This document shows, in pieces, positions 34,194 through 43,726 of a stretch of DNA of 50,520 nt; the stretch's first letter is position 1; each line of letters starts with the position of its first letter. The stretch comes from Treponema sp. (GTDB lineage: Bacteria > Spirochaetota > Spirochaetia > Treponematales > Breznakiellaceae): assembly GCA_009787695.1 (NCBI GenBank), contig WQSW01000007.1, forward strand, positions 4,061-54,580. The letters are read 5' to 3'. Both the position numbers and the translations under genes were made by a program. The notes below the pieces were generated by a model, which saw nothing but the letters and a program-made list of their open reading frames with translations, did not search any database and had not been told where the DNA came from.

Positions 34194-35858
34194 ATGGAAA
34201 TACTTGACCTGCATTATGTAAAAGAAGACTTGGATATGGGCATCAGTGCTGAAGGCGTTTTATACAAAAATTCGGCAGATATAACAAAACGTATAGAAGC
34301 TATAAAAAAGACCGTTAAAACAATCAATCTTAACTTTCAAACAGCTCTGAAAAAAGTGCCTTTAGTTATACAAGAATGTACACAACTTGAAAAATTAAAT
34401 ATTTCACATACAGGTATAACCGAAATACCGGATTTTATTTTTGAGCTGCCGAATTTAAAAGACCTTTCCTGCTGCTGTTCATTTCTTAAAAATTTTCCCT
34501 ATTCTGTTTTTAAAGCTCAAAAACTGGAAAGACTGCATATACGTATAAACAAAGACTGGATAATACCTAAGAAAATTCCTGTTTTACCGGAATTAAAAAT
34601 CCTTGAAGTTGATCTTTATACATCAATGGATCTTCCTTCCAACTTAGGCATTTTAAAAAAATTGGAAACATTGACTATTGTTACAAAATATACCGAAGGT
34701 GATGTTCCTCCTTTGCTGTTATCTTTTAAAGATCATCCGTCTTTAAAAGAGGTTAGTATTATTGATCCTTTTTACAGATACAGAAAATCTTTAGATCTTG
34801 CGCAAATTGCAAAAATGCTTTCTACCTGTAAAAACATTGAATCGTTAAAACTTTGCGGTTATTCTGTAGGTGAAAAACATGAAGCGCTTTCCTTATTAAA
34901 AAATCTTAAAGTTTTAGAATTGCGTCATTTATTACAGGAAGGAAATATTTTCGATTCTATAAAAGATTTAAATAATCTTGAAAAGCTAGGTATTTGGGGA
35001 AGTGAATTCAAAATAACTCAAATTCCTGATATTTTTTCTAATATGAGTGAATTACAGGAATTTTCTTTTGCAGGAAATATGATAAAAGAACTTCCTTTAT
35101 CATTATACAATCTTCCTAAATTAAAAATACTGGAAATAGGAAGCACGGGAATTTCTTTAATAGATGATAAAATCGGTTCATTAAAAACTTTGGAACAGAT
35201 TCATATTTATGACTGTATATTGGATAGATTACCAAATTCAATTTTTGAATTGCCTAACTTAAGGATTCTTAATATCGAAGAAAATATTTTCAGCGAAAGC
35301 GTTATATCAAAAATAAGAGAAAATATAAATACACTTATAAAAAACGGTCAGAAGATTCTTTTTACATATGACAGACAAGGTTACAGGCAAATGATAAAAA
35401 AATTACGTGTTTGCGATGATGATTCTATGAGTATGGAAGCCTACGTTAAATTTTGTTTAAATGCGATAAAAGAAAACCCTAATGCAATTAAATATGTTAA
35501 TGCAGAAAAATTAAACTCTTATTATGCACAATTATGTATGGCAGTAGTTAAACAATCTTGCTTTGCTTTGGAAAACATCGATCCTGAAGCGCTTGGCAAA
35601 CAATATTATAAAATATGCATGGAAGGTGCAAAAAGCCATGATATCGGAAACGCTTTTAAATTTATCAGGGAAGAATTTTTAACGGATAAAGAATACCTGC
35701 TTGTCTGCCTTGAAGCTGCCCTGCATAACAGATCATCAGATTTTTTAAATTACTTTAATACTGATGCATTTCAAAAACGCTTTAATAAAGAGGTTTACGA
35801 TCGTGTTTGCTGGGTGGCTATTTTACATAATCCTCGTACTGCGGCAAAAAAGATTTAA
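34194..35858 (+). CDS. Leucine-rich-repeat protein with C-terminal DUF4116-like repeats
   Basis: About 554 residues from ATG 34194. Residues about 55-370 are leucine-rich repeats with a 22-24-residue spacing (LEKLNISHTGITEIPDFIFELPNLKDL in part; LPKLKILEIGSTGI; LPNLRILNIEENIF). The C-terminal ~150 residues consist of repeats like YAQLCMAVVKQSCFALENID and YYKICMEGAKSHDIGNAFKFI, resembling DUF4116 units. No signal peptide or membrane segment is visible, so it may be cytoplasmic, though LRR proteins of spirochaetes are often exported. A TTG at 34155 could add 13 hydrophobic residues. Its role is unknown; protein binding is expected. Confidence 0.75.
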   Translation: MEILDLHYVKEDLDMGISAEGVLYKNSADITKRIEAIKKTVKTINLNFQTALKKVPLVIQECTQLEKLNISHTGITEIPDFIFELPNLKDLSCCCSFLKNFPYSVFKAQKLERLHIRINKDWIIPKKIPVLPELKILEVDLYTSMDLPSNLGILKKLETLTIVTKYTEGDVPPLLLSFKDHPSLKEVSIIDPFYRYRKSLDLAQIAKMLSTCKNIESLKLCGYSVGEKHEALSLLKNLKVLELRHLLQEGNIFDSIKDLNNLEKLGIWGSEFKITQIPDIFSNMSELQEFSFAGNMIKELPLSLYNLPKLKILEIGSTGISLIDDKIGSLKTLEQIHIYDCILDRLPNSIFELPNLRILNIEENIFSESVISKIRENINTLIKNGQKILFTYDRQGYRQMIKKLRVCDDDSMSMEAYVKFCLNAIKENPNAIKYVNAEKLNSYYAQLCMAVVKQSCFALENIDPEALGKQYYKICMEGAKSHDIGNAFKFIREEFLTDKEYLLVCLEAALHNRSSDFLNYFNTDAFQKRFNKEVYDRVCWVAILHNPRTAAKKI

Positions 35859-35912
35859 TACTTTTTAAAACAATACAGGAAGCTTCACCTCTTTGCGTCT
35901 CGCTGTAAGTAC

Positions 35913-36620
35913 TTAAAAATTATCGTACCATCTGCCAGGAACAAGATTTGCATTTCTTAAGCTTGCAAGTTCGCTTACTGTAACAAAACCATAACCTTGT
36001 TTTCTAAGTTCATATACAAGATCGGGGAATGCTTCAAAAGTGTTATTGTTACCGAAATCATGCAGAATAATAATTTGACCGTTTTTTACATTTTTTAAAA
36101 CTTTTTCTTTTAAAATTGAAGGTCCTGCATCATAATCCCAATCATCGGTATTGTAGCCGCCTATATAAATCAAACCTAATTCTTTTACAACATCATCAAC
36201 ATAATTGTTTTTATTTAACATAGGGGGTCTGAAATACTTAGGCTCGCTGCCGGTTTTTTCTTTAATTGAATCTTGCGCTTTTTTTATATTATCTCTGATC
36301 GGCTGTCTGCTTGTTTCATCTGCCAGATTAACATTTGTGTATAAGTTATTTGCAATCTCATGCCCTTCATCTATCATTCTTTTAACTATATTCTCATATA
36401 TATCTCTGTCAAAATTAAAACCTGATACAAAGAAAGTCGCTTTAATATCATTATCTTTCATTATATTAAGATAAGTTTCAGTATTGGCAGAAGGCCCGTC
36501 ATTAAATGTAATTGCAATCCATTTATCAATTTTAGGAAACGCGCTGTTAGTCTTTGTTGCACATCCTCCCAGCACAATTAACAAAATACTTGTTAAAATA
36601 AAAAATCTATTCAACCTCAT
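35913..36620 (-). CDS. NodB-like polysaccharide deacetylase lipoprotein, catalytic residues lost
   Basis: 235 residues. Signal and lipobox VLGGC (C20). The NodB fold is evident: ITFNDGPSANTETYLNIM, KATFFVSGFN, DEGHEIANNLYTNVNL, YFRPPML and IIILHDF. In active enzymes motif 1 is TFDDGP and motif 2 is H-(S/T)-x-x-H. Here the catalytic base Asp is N40, and both metal-binding His of motif 2 are N92 and N96. D41, the RPP (132-134) and H188-D189 remain. I infer a glycan-binding or otherwise inactive protein. Shine-Dalgarno AAGGAGG lies upstream of the ATG. It is a single gene between the LRR gene and lepA. Confidence 0.85.
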   Translation of the reverse strand: MRLNRFFILTSILLIVLGGCATKTNSAFPKIDKWIAITFNDGPSANTETYLNIMKDNDIKATFFVSGFNFDRDIYENIVKRMIDEGHEIANNLYTNVNLADETSRQPIRDNIKKAQDSIKEKTGSEPKYFRPPMLNKNNYVDDVVKELGLIYIGGYNTDDWDYDAGPSILKEKVLKNVKNGQIIILHDFGNNNTFEAFPDLVYELRKQGYGFVTVSELASLRNANLVPGRWYDNF

Positions 36621-36687
36621 TTTTTCCTCCTTAAAGACTGTAATTTCCTAAATAAATTAGGCTCTTTATATTATATCATATATCTGT

Positions 36688-36693
36688 TATATT
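36688..36693 (+). promoter_or_regulatory. -10 box of lepA, leaderless configuration
   Basis: TATATT eight bases before the lepA ATG (36702), with no Shine-Dalgarno. The -35 is not clear. Confidence 0.4.
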
Positions 36694-36701
36694 AATCGAT
36701 A

Positions 36702-38507
36702 ATGGCACAAACACAAAATATACGTAATTTTTGTATAATCGCTCATATTGATCACGGGAAATCCACCCTTGCCGACAGGCTTATTCAAAAAGCCAAACTT
36801 GTCGATGACCGCAATTTTAAAGATCAAATCCTTGATAATATGGATATAGAAAGGGAAAGAGGCATAACAATAAAAAGCCAAGCTGTTACAATCCCTTATA
36901 CGGCAGCAGACGGCACAGAATACATTTTAAATTTAGTTGATACACCGGGTCATGTTGATTTTAGTTACGAAGTAAGCCGGGCGATCAATTCCTGCGAAGG
37001 GGCATTGCTTTTAGTTGATGCAACACAAGGTGTACAGGCGCAAACCCTTTCCAATATGTATCTTGCACTTGAGCATAATCTTGAGATAGTGCCTGTAATT
37101 AATAAGATTGATATGCCTGCCGCCGATGTTCCAAGAATTAAAAAACAAATTGATAAAGACTTAGGTCTTGATTCAGAGAGCGCGCTTTTAGTTTCTGCCC
37201 GGCAAGGTACAGGCATAGATGAACTTTTTGAAGCAATCGTCCGCCATATCCCCTCTCCGAAAGGAAACCCGTCTTCTCAGCTGCGCGCGCTCATTTTTGA
37301 CTGCCACTATGATCCCTACAGAGGAGTTGTAGTGCATCTTCGCCTATTTGACGGAAAAATAAAAAAAGGGATGAAGATTTTATTTTTTTCAAACAATTCC
37401 GTTTACGAAGTGGAAACTGCAGGCGTTTTTAAATTAGCGTTAGTTGAAACTGATGAACTTTCTGCAGGGGATGTCGGTTATATAATTGCTGGTATTAAAA
37501 CAGTAAGCGATGTGCGTGTCGGCGATACTGTAACAGGAGCTGATAACCCCTGCACTGCCGCGCTCCCCGGTTTCAGAGAAATTAAACCTGTGGTATTTTC
37601 TTCGATATATCCTGTTGACTCAAATGATTACGAAGAATTGCGCTCCAGTATGGAAAAATTAAAACTAAATGATGCAAGCCTTGTCTTTGAAAAAGATTCA
37701 TCTGCCGCCTTAGGTTTTGGTTTCCGCTGCGGATTTTTAGGGCTCTTGCACCTTGAAGTTATTCAGGAACGGCTAGAGCGCGAATTTGATCAATCTGTAA
37801 TTTTTACGGCACCTTCTGTTAAATACAAGGTGCATCTTAGAGGCGGCGAAGAACTTTTTATTGATAACCCGATGGAATACCCCGATGAAGGCAAAATTGA
37901 AAGCGCACAAGAGCCTTACATAAGAGCGTCCGTTATTACACCGACCGATTATCTTGGAAACATAATGACCCTCTGCCTTGAAAAAAGAGGCGTCCAAACC
38001 AACATGACATATCTTGATGAAAAACGTGTTGAACTTATTTATGACATGCCCTTAGCCGAAGTGTTATTCGATTTTTATGACAGATTAAAAAGCATCAGCA
38101 GGGGTTATGCCTCCTTTGATTATGATATATCCGGCTATAAACCGACAGAACTTGCAAAACTTGACATACTCCTTAACGGCAAAGCGGTAGACGCTCTTTC
38201 ACAATTAGTTTTTAAAGGCAACGCATATGAGCGCGCCCGCAAAGTTTGCGAGCGTCTTCGCGATGAAATCCCCCGTCAGCAATTTAAAATCCCGATACAG
38301 GGTTCAATCGGCAGCCACATAATCGCACGCGAAACTGTAAACGCCCTGCGAAAAGATGTTCTTGCAAAATGCTACGGCGGCGACATTACGCGCAAACGCA
38401 AGCTTCTGGAAAAACAAAAAGAAGGAAAAAAACGCATGAAAATGGTAGGCGATGTTGAGCTGCCTCAAAGTGCATTCCTTGCCGTATTAAAATCGCGTGA
38501 TGAATAA
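36702..38507 (+). CDS. lepA: Elongation factor 4 (LepA), back-translocating GTPase
   Basis: 601 residues, the standard length. The GTPase domain has G1 [10 protein letters not shown]2/G3 [12 protein letters not shown] and DTPGHVDF, G4 NKIDMPAAD and G5 SARQGTG. The EF-G-like domains II, III and V follow, and the LepA-specific C-terminal domain ([40 protein letters not shown]) ends with the [20 protein letters not shown] signature. It binds the ribosome and acts in translation or its quality control under stress. The gene is monocistronic here, with a possible bidirectional terminator after it. Confidence 0.97.
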   Translation: MAQTQNIRNFCIIAHIDHGKSTLADRLIQKAKLVDDRNFKDQILDNMDIERERGITIKSQAVTIPYTAADGTEYILNLVDTPGHVDFSYEVSRAINSCEGALLLVDATQGVQAQTLSNMYLALEHNLEIVPVINKIDMPAADVPRIKKQIDKDLGLDSESALLVSARQGTGIDELFEAIVRHIPSPKGNPSSQLRALIFDCHYDPYRGVVVHLRLFDGKIKKGMKILFFSNNSVYEVETAGVFKLALVETDELSAGDVGYIIAGIKTVSDVRVGDTVTGADNPCTAALPGFREIKPVVFSSIYPVDSNDYEELRSSMEKLKLNDASLVFEKDSSAALGFGFRCGFLGLLHLEVIQERLEREFDQSVIFTAPSVKYKVHLRGGEELFIDNPMEYPDEGKIESAQEPYIRASVITPTDYLGNIMTLCLEKRGVQTNMTYLDEKRVELIYDMPLAEVLFDFYDRLKSISRGYASFDYDISGYKPTELAKLDILLNGKAVDALSQLVFKGNAYERARKVCERLRDEIPRQQFKIPIQGSIGSHIIARETVNALRKDVLAKCYGGDITRKRKLLEKQKEGKKRMKMVGDVELPQSAFLAVLKSRDE

Positions 38508-38510
38508 AAC

Positions 38511-38529
38511 GGTAAATTTCTTATTTACC
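38511..38529. terminator. Possible bidirectional terminator between lepA and the HNH-like gene
   Basis: GGTAAAT-TTCTT-ATTTACC is a perfect 7-bp stem at a convergent junction. On the minus strand it is followed by GTTTTATT, a weak U-tract; on the plus strand there is none. Confidence 0.45.
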
Positions 38530-38892
38530 TTGAATATCATCAAGAACTAAAACATGAACAATTTTTAAATTATTAATTTCATCTGTTCCGCCGTCATTTT
38601 TAGATATTTTATGCTGAATTATCCAGCCGAATTTAGAATGTGTATCTTCGTATGCTGTTCTCATAATAGTCAGCCCTGTTTCATCTTTTGCTCTTGTAAC
38701 ATCCCCGAATTTTTCTTCCCAAACTTTCATTGCTTTTTCCCGATCAAACATTTTTTTTATCCCCTTTTTATGAATACAAACAACATTAGCAATTATTATT
38801 CCCTCAACTAACCCAAGCATATATTGCTGATTCATTTTTGTTAGTTTTAAAAAACTGCATTTCATTTTTTCTATTTTTTGTTTGTTGCTCAT
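38521..38892 (-). CDS. Small HNH-like protein with helical N-terminal extension
   Basis: 123 residues from 38892. The C-terminal part, from the Met at 38751, resembles a family of small HNH-like proteins: FDREKAMKVWEEKFGD and FGWIIQHKISKNDGGTDEINNLKIVHV. The usual D-H of the HNH motif is Q-H here and the C terminus is short, so nuclease activity is doubtful. A strong Shine-Dalgarno (AAAAAGGGGAT) precedes the Met at 38751, so a 76-residue form may be made from that internal start. The first ~45 residues resemble the C-terminal helix of XRE regulators such as the divergent neighbour. The upstream start overlaps a 10-bp inverted repeat. Confidence 0.6.
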   Translation of the reverse strand: MSNKQKIEKMKCSFLKLTKMNQQYMLGLVEGIIIANVVCIHKKGIKKMFDREKAMKVWEEKFGDVTRAKDETGLTIMRTAYEDTHSKFGWIIQHKISKNDGGTDEINNLKIVHVLVLDDIQGK

Positions 38893-38931
38893 ATATGAAT
38901 TTATAATAACTATATATGAGCATTAAGTCAA
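38887..38931. promoter_or_regulatory. Inverted-repeat operator and promoter between HNH-like and XRE genes
   Basis: GCTCATATAT (38887-38896) and ATATATGAGC (38912-38921) are perfect 10-base arms 15 bases apart. They overlap a minus-strand promoter: TTGACT (38931-38926), 17 bases, TATTAT (38908-38903). This is a natural operator for the divergent XRE repressor. Confidence 0.55.
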
Positions 38932-39018
38932 TAAAATACTACATAAAATAATTGATTTTTTTAAATACATTCACTTGATAGGTAAACGGTACTATTATAT
39001 GCTGATTAATGAGAATTT

Positions 39019-39348
39019 ATGACTATCAATGAAAGGATTAAAGAAATAAGACGGCTTTTAAATAAATCTCAGCGGGAATTCGCAAAAGCAATATATGTTT
39101 CCAATGGTTATTTATCGGAAATAGAGACCGGCAGAAAAGAAGTAAATGAGCGTCTAATCCATCTTCTCTCAAGTACATTTCATGTAAACAAACAATGGCT
39201 TCTTACAGGCAAAGGAAGTACATTCATCAATTCAATAAAAGACAGATTAGATAAGATGTCTGTTCTTTTTAACGAATTAAATCCTGAGTTTCAGGATTAC
39301 GTGCTGCAGCAAATGGATATACTGATCAAATTACAAAATAAATTATAA
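39019..39348 (+). CDS. XRE-family transcriptional regulator
   Basis: 109 residues. The HTH_XRE domain spans about 5-62: INERIKEIRRLLNKSQREFA, VSNGYLSEIETGRKEVN and LSSTFHVNKQWLLTGKG. The C-terminal ~40 residues form a helix (LFNELNPEFQDYVLQQMDILIKLQ) probably for dimerisation. It is divergent from the HNH-like gene, with a perfect inverted repeat over that gene's promoter, so it likely represses it. There are no phage genes around, so this is not obviously a prophage switch. The 3' end overlaps the convergent DUF115 gene by six bases. Confidence 0.82.
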   Translation: MTINERIKEIRRLLNKSQREFAKAIYVSNGYLSEIETGRKEVNERLIHLLSSTFHVNKQWLLTGKGSTFINSIKDRLDKMSVLFNELNPEFQDYVLQQMDILIKLQNKL

Positions 39349-40953
39349 TAATCTAAGCATCGGATCGATCTCTATGCGCACTCTTTTTAAAAAAGATAAA
39401 TCTTCTGTATTTGGTTTTCTTCCTCCTGCACAATCCGGAAAATGCGCCCATAGATAATCACATTCATCAATTAAAATATTAAATCTCTTTTTATCTGATG
39501 CTTCCTCCCCTGTTAAAAATGCTTTTATTTCTTCTAATCGTTTTCTTTCTTTTATAAGAAATTCATTCAGCTTTTTAGCGTAATCATCATGAACTTGCCC
39601 TCCGTTACCGAAGTTATTTTCCCCTTTTTCCTTATTTTCTTTATTTAAAATCTCCAGCGCTTCTTTCATTGAAAGTGTTTTAACGCCGAGAGAAAGCCCT
39701 GTCCCTTCTATGTCAAATATCCGCTCATCTGCGCCGAATTCTTGTTCAAAAAGATTCCGGTAATTTTTCATAATAGGATTTGTGCGCACACTGCCGCCTT
39801 TTTTAGATAATTGTTCAGATGATCTTTCAAAAACCGATAAATTAAACAATCTTTTAAATCGTGTTTGCTTTTTAAGCAGTGCTAAATGCCCTTGCGTACA
39901 GCGTGCATGATACTTGTCCTGTGTAAATGAAAAATCGATACCTGAACAGATTATTTTTCCATTTGTCAGTTTTCTTGCTAATTCTACAGCTGTTAAACCG
40001 ACAGAGCCTAAAGGCGAAATCACAGCAGGAAGCAATTGAGCTTCTTTTAATCTTTCAAAAATACGCAGATGCGTCCAAGGAGTATAAAAAAGAAAACCGT
40101 CTCCGTTAAGCAAATGTGCAGATGCAGGGAGCGCGGAAATATCAAATGCAATAGGTATTTTACAATCACGGCAGCCGATAAAATCCCTTATGTTCCAATG
40201 CTGGCTTTCTAAAATTACAACTAAATCGGGAATAATATTCCTTTCAAGCAAAGATCTAAGACAAGTATCAACACAAATAATTTTAAAAGACCTATTTGCA
40301 ACATTTTTTAAATTCTTAAGTTCTTGTAATATTTCATCCAATGACGGACCTGCGCCAAGCACAAGGACTGCATCCTGTCCAAAGGAAAGATTTGATATTG
40401 ATTGAAAATCTGCCGCCAAGCGGATGTTTCGCAAAGCATTGCGGATATAAAGACGCCCTAACTTTGTTAATGTCAGCGCATTGCTCCAATTTACTGCAAT
40501 CTCGCGGCGGAGAGTATCGCATAAAGAGGTATATAATCCGCTTGCTAACTGCCAGCCTCCTGTAAGGTGCACATTTTCAATATAACGGAAAGCCATTGAG
40601 CCCCATGTCTCGCGTACAAAACAAGCACATTGCTCTTTGTCACAAATATTTGTTAGGTGAAACTTTTTATTTTGGATTATTGTCCGGCAGATATTTTTTT
40701 TTGCAATTTCAAATAAATTATTATCCGCCTCTATGCACAAAACAACAGAATTAGGCGCTTCTTGTTCAAGACGCAATAATAATTTTTCTAAACCGTAACC
40801 GTAAATAGGAGAAGGGCAAAAATAAAGGGTGTTATCTTTTACCTTGACAGCATCTATAATACGCTCTGCACGGCGGATCGGATCAACACCGGAAAGAAGT
40901 GTTATACCATTATAAACGAAAGGCTGTCCCTGCGTTTCTGAAGAACCGCGCAA
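39343..40953 (-). CDS. DUF115 (MptE-like) protein, Maf-type
   Basis: 536 residues. The central region has the DUF115/6-hydroxymethylpterin pyrophosphokinase-like fold: QDAVLVLGAGPSLDEIL, FKIICVDTCLRSLLERNIIPDLVVILE (in two parts), and GKIICSGIDFSFTQDKYHARC. In Campylobacter and other flagellates this family (Maf/PseE-type) is involved in flagellin glycosylation; in archaea MptE makes pterins. The spirochaete context favours the first, by analogy. The start is TTG at 40953, with AAAAGGTG about ten bases upstream and a stop three codons before it. It follows the PpiD-like gene by 16 bases, in the same direction. Confidence 0.8.
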   Translation of the reverse strand: MRGSSETQGQPFVYNGITLLSGVDPIRRAERIIDAVKVKDNTLYFCPSPIYGYGLEKLLLRLEQEAPNSVVLCIEADNNLFEIAKKNICRTIIQNKKFHLTNICDKEQCACFVRETWGSMAFRYIENVHLTGGWQLASGLYTSLCDTLRREIAVNWSNALTLTKLGRLYIRNALRNIRLAADFQSISNLSFGQDAVLVLGAGPSLDEILQELKNLKNVANRSFKIICVDTCLRSLLERNIIPDLVVILESQHWNIRDFIGCRDCKIPIAFDISALPASAHLLNGDGFLFYTPWTHLRIFERLKEAQLLPAVISPLGSVGLTAVELARKLTNGKIICSGIDFSFTQDKYHARCTQGHLALLKKQTRFKRLFNLSVFERSSEQLSKKGGSVRTNPIMKNYRNLFEQEFGADERIFDIEGTGLSLGVKTLSMKEALEILNKENKEKGENNFGNGGQVHDDYAKKLNEFLIKERKRLEEIKAFLTGEEASDKKRFNILIDECDYLWAHFPDCAGGRKPNTEDLSFLKRVRIEIDPMLRLL

Positions 40954-40969
40954 CCTTATTTACACCTTT

Positions 40970-42526
40970 TTACTGCACAAAACTACGGTAAGCATCCCTG
41001 AAATTATCAACCATTTTTTCTTTGTGATTGATAAAATAATATTGCAATGATTGCTGCGTTACACCGGGATACTCATCTGATCCGTTTAACCAAAAATCAG
41101 AATACATTGATGCGATATTTTCAATGTAATCTTCTCCCGCTTCTGTTTCTTCTGTTGGTAAAAAAACTAAAACATATTTTCCCTGAACAAGCGGTTCTGA
41201 GGGAGTATTTACCTCTGTAGAAAATGCAGTTTTCCAGAAATTTTCGTTAAGTGCAAGAGTACCTAGTTCCTGTGAATTAAAAATTGATATGGAAAAAGAT
41301 TCAAGGGAAGTAAAAATATCTATTCCGCCGTAATTTACAGAAAGAGGGCCAAAACTATCTACCACAAGATTTCGTGAACGCGCTTCATCTGAAAAATTTG
41401 ATTTTTTTGCTTCGCCGATAAATTCTCTTGCCTGAGAGATAGCCCAATCTTCCATTTTACCTCTTTCAAAATTCCTAACATAATAGCGGACACCTTCAAA
41501 AATGGTATAATCTTCTAAATCAGCTTCTATTAGTTCTTCTTCGATTCTAAAAATAACAAAGTTTTCTCCGGCAGTGATGACATCGCTTATTTCTCCTTGT
41601 TTAAGGCTGACAACAGCTCTGCGATCTGCAATATTCGGAATTTCCCTGTCCAGTGCATAATAATACCGGCTGCCCATATCCCCGCCCATATCTTTTAAAT
41701 TATCCTGAGACTGAGAACGGGCGGCTTCTTCAAAAGTAGTTGTCCCGTTTTTAACAGATTCTAAAATTCTTTTTGCTTCCCTTTCGTTGTTTACAGTAAT
41801 TTTTGAAAGATGAATTTTACCGAAAAGTTCTATATTCTCTTGAGCAAAATACCTGAATTCGCTGTCAGGGTATTCATCAACATTAAAAGAAACCATATCA
41901 AAAGTTCTTGTAGAAGCTCCCATTAAAGCGATAAAGTTAGCTTCTGCTTTAGGAATCAGCAAATTAAAATAATCTTTATAATAAGTAAATTTTGCCAGCT
42001 CATCATTAGTTTGACGCCAGAGCAATCTGCGTTCTTGATCATGCATTTGATTCCACAATACACGCGAAAATTTTCCGTTATCCTGAAATTGAGGCAGCTG
42101 GGCGACATTACGGTCAACAGTTTTTTCAGGAACTGTATACTTTGATCTTTTCATTATCTGCATAATAGCGGTATGAACTACAGCCGCCTCGTAAGCCTGT
42201 CTCCATATTTGATAAGAAATCCAAGATTCGTTAGGATCATAACCTTGTGACTGTGCATTGCGGTAAGCGTTGCTATAGTATTGCGCGAACATATTTCCTG
42301 CAACCCAGTTAATTGGTGCTTTATCATAGTATCCAAAAGTAAATTCCGCGCTTTTTGTACCAATGCCTCCTGAAAGAGCGTCTCCAAGCACAAATGTGAC
42401 TGTTACAAGAACAAGTATGAATACAGACCCTATATATAAAGCAGGACTTTGTTTAAATTTTTGCTTTATAGCCGTAAGAGAGGATTCCTTCTCCTGCCCC
42501 GCCGTTTTTTTCTCTTTTTTTGCCAT
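40970..42526 (-). CDS. PpiD/SurA-like membrane-anchored peptidyl-prolyl isomerase
   Basis: About 518 residues from the ATG at 42526, which has AGAGGT upstream; a longer frame starting at 42616 adds 30 poorly supported residues. A short cytoplasmic tail (MAKKEKKTAGQEKESS) is followed by one membrane segment (ALYIGSVFILVLVTVTFVLG). A SurA_N-like helical domain comes next, then a parvulin-like PPIase region (GKIHLSKITVNNEREAKRILESV in part, FEEAARSQSQDNLKDMGGDMG, LKQGEISDVI). The order matches PpiD, a periplasmic chaperone anchored in the inner membrane that helps outer-membrane protein folding. Some PPIase active-site residues may be altered. Confidence 0.83.
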   Translation of the reverse strand: MAKKEKKTAGQEKESSLTAIKQKFKQSPALYIGSVFILVLVTVTFVLGDALSGGIGTKSAEFTFGYYDKAPINWVAGNMFAQYYSNAYRNAQSQGYDPNESWISYQIWRQAYEAAVVHTAIMQIMKRSKYTVPEKTVDRNVAQLPQFQDNGKFSRVLWNQMHDQERRLLWRQTNDELAKFTYYKDYFNLLIPKAEANFIALMGASTRTFDMVSFNVDEYPDSEFRYFAQENIELFGKIHLSKITVNNEREAKRILESVKNGTTTFEEAARSQSQDNLKDMGGDMGSRYYYALDREIPNIADRRAVVSLKQGEISDVITAGENFVIFRIEEELIEADLEDYTIFEGVRYYVRNFERGKMEDWAISQAREFIGEAKKSNFSDEARSRNLVVDSFGPLSVNYGGIDIFTSLESFSISIFNSQELGTLALNENFWKTAFSTEVNTPSEPLVQGKYVLVFLPTEETEAGEDYIENIASMYSDFWLNGSDEYPGVTQQSLQYYFINHKEKMVDNFRDAYRSFVQ

Positions 42527-42699
42527 AAATACCTCTGATTTTGTAAATACCCAGATAAAATAGCATTTTTGCTTGTTTTTGTCTAGTGTTGAAAGAGAAA
42601 GAAATGATCGGTACACATTCGCGGAAAAAATTTCTCACTTTTTTTTCATTTTCGGTCAAGCACTGCGCATATGCAACCCATATATAGCTGGAGGTATTT

Positions 42700-43713
42700 A
42701 TGATTAGAAAATGCTTTATGTTGATCAGAGTTTTGTGCCTGCTTGCAGCACTGGTGTCAGGCTCATGTTCAACGGGAGACGCAGGGGTCTTGGCAATGAT
42801 GGGAGGCAGTTCTCAGGCGCTGCTTTATCTGGGGTCAAGAACGGTATCGGAACATGAGGTTGAGTTTGATTTTTCACAGCCTGTAACAATCAAACAATTA
42901 ACTTTTGAACCGAACCTTTCTGTTGAATCTGTGGAAAACGGCAGCACGGTAAGGGTAACACTGGATGAAGCGGTAAATCCGGGAATACTGCTCATCGCAG
43001 ACCTGCTTGCAGAAGACGAAAAGAAAAATACTATAAATGTATTAACTTCTTTCCGTTCCAGAAACAACAGGATGCCGGATTTAATTATCAATGAATTGTG
43101 TACTGAATATTCCAATCCAAAAACAGAATTTATTGAATTTAGAATTAAATCGGACGGCAATTTAGGGGCAATGCGGGTTTTTATTTCGGGCAATTCAAAT
43201 GCAAGCAAGCAAACAATTTATGAGTTTAAGCCTGTGGAAGTAAAAAAAGATGATATCATCGTGCTTCATTTGCGAACCGTAGAAGAAAGTGTAAAGGATG
43301 AGTACACAAGCAATCTCGAAGAATCAGGCGGCAAAAATGCAACACCGACTGCGCGTGATTTTTGGATACCGGAAAACACAAAACGGGTGCACAAAGAAGC
43401 GGCTGCAATTTATGCCCTTGATCAGGATGACAGGGTGCTTTGTGCGATTATGGTGTCAACAGAAACCTCTTCATGGTGGGGAAAGGAATACTTTGCAGAA
43501 ATAGCCGGATTATTGTTTAGTCAGGGAATATGGCAAACATCAGACGGAAAAATTGCAGGCCCTGTAGACGCTGTAAGAAGTACGGGAACGACTAATACAC
43601 GCACCATTTGCCGCGATGAAACAATTGAAAACACAAATACTGCCTCAGATTGGTATGTAACTGTAACAAGCGGCGCAACACCGGGAAGACCTAATAACAC
43701 AGGGAGATATTAA
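42700..43713 (+). CDS. Putative lipoprotein with lamin-tail-like domain
   Basis: 337 residues. Signal peptide ending in the lipobox VSGSC (C23). The N-terminal ~100 residues are a beta domain (VSEHEVEFDFSQPVTIKQLTFEPNLSVE in part). From about 120 the sequence LIINELCTEYSNPKTEFIEF is characteristic of lamin-tail (LTD)-like domains, and ends with TPGRPN, as LTD domains often do (the 'S.G.PN' closing motif). It is probably a surface or periplasmic lipoprotein that binds proteins or glycans. Shine-Dalgarno GGAGG precedes the ATG. The gene ends near a long palindrome and converges with trxA. Confidence 0.78.
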   Translation: MIRKCFMLIRVLCLLAALVSGSCSTGDAGVLAMMGGSSQALLYLGSRTVSEHEVEFDFSQPVTIKQLTFEPNLSVESVENGSTVRVTLDEAVNPGILLIADLLAEDEKKNTINVLTSFRSRNNRMPDLIINELCTEYSNPKTEFIEFRIKSDGNLGAMRVFISGNSNASKQTIYEFKPVEVKKDDIIVLHLRTVEESVKDEYTSNLEESGGKNATPTARDFWIPENTKRVHKEAAAIYALDQDDRVLCAIMVSTETSSWWGKEYFAEIAGLLFSQGIWQTSDGKIAGPVDAVRSTGTTNTRTICRDETIENTNTASDWYVTVTSGATPGRPNNTGRY

Positions 43714-43726
43714 AGGATTAACAATG

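Noticed and set aside
38521-39348. Prophage remnant at the XRE/HNH-like pair
   Set aside because: No integrase, terminase, attachment site or structural phage gene is nearby; flanking genes are chromosomal.
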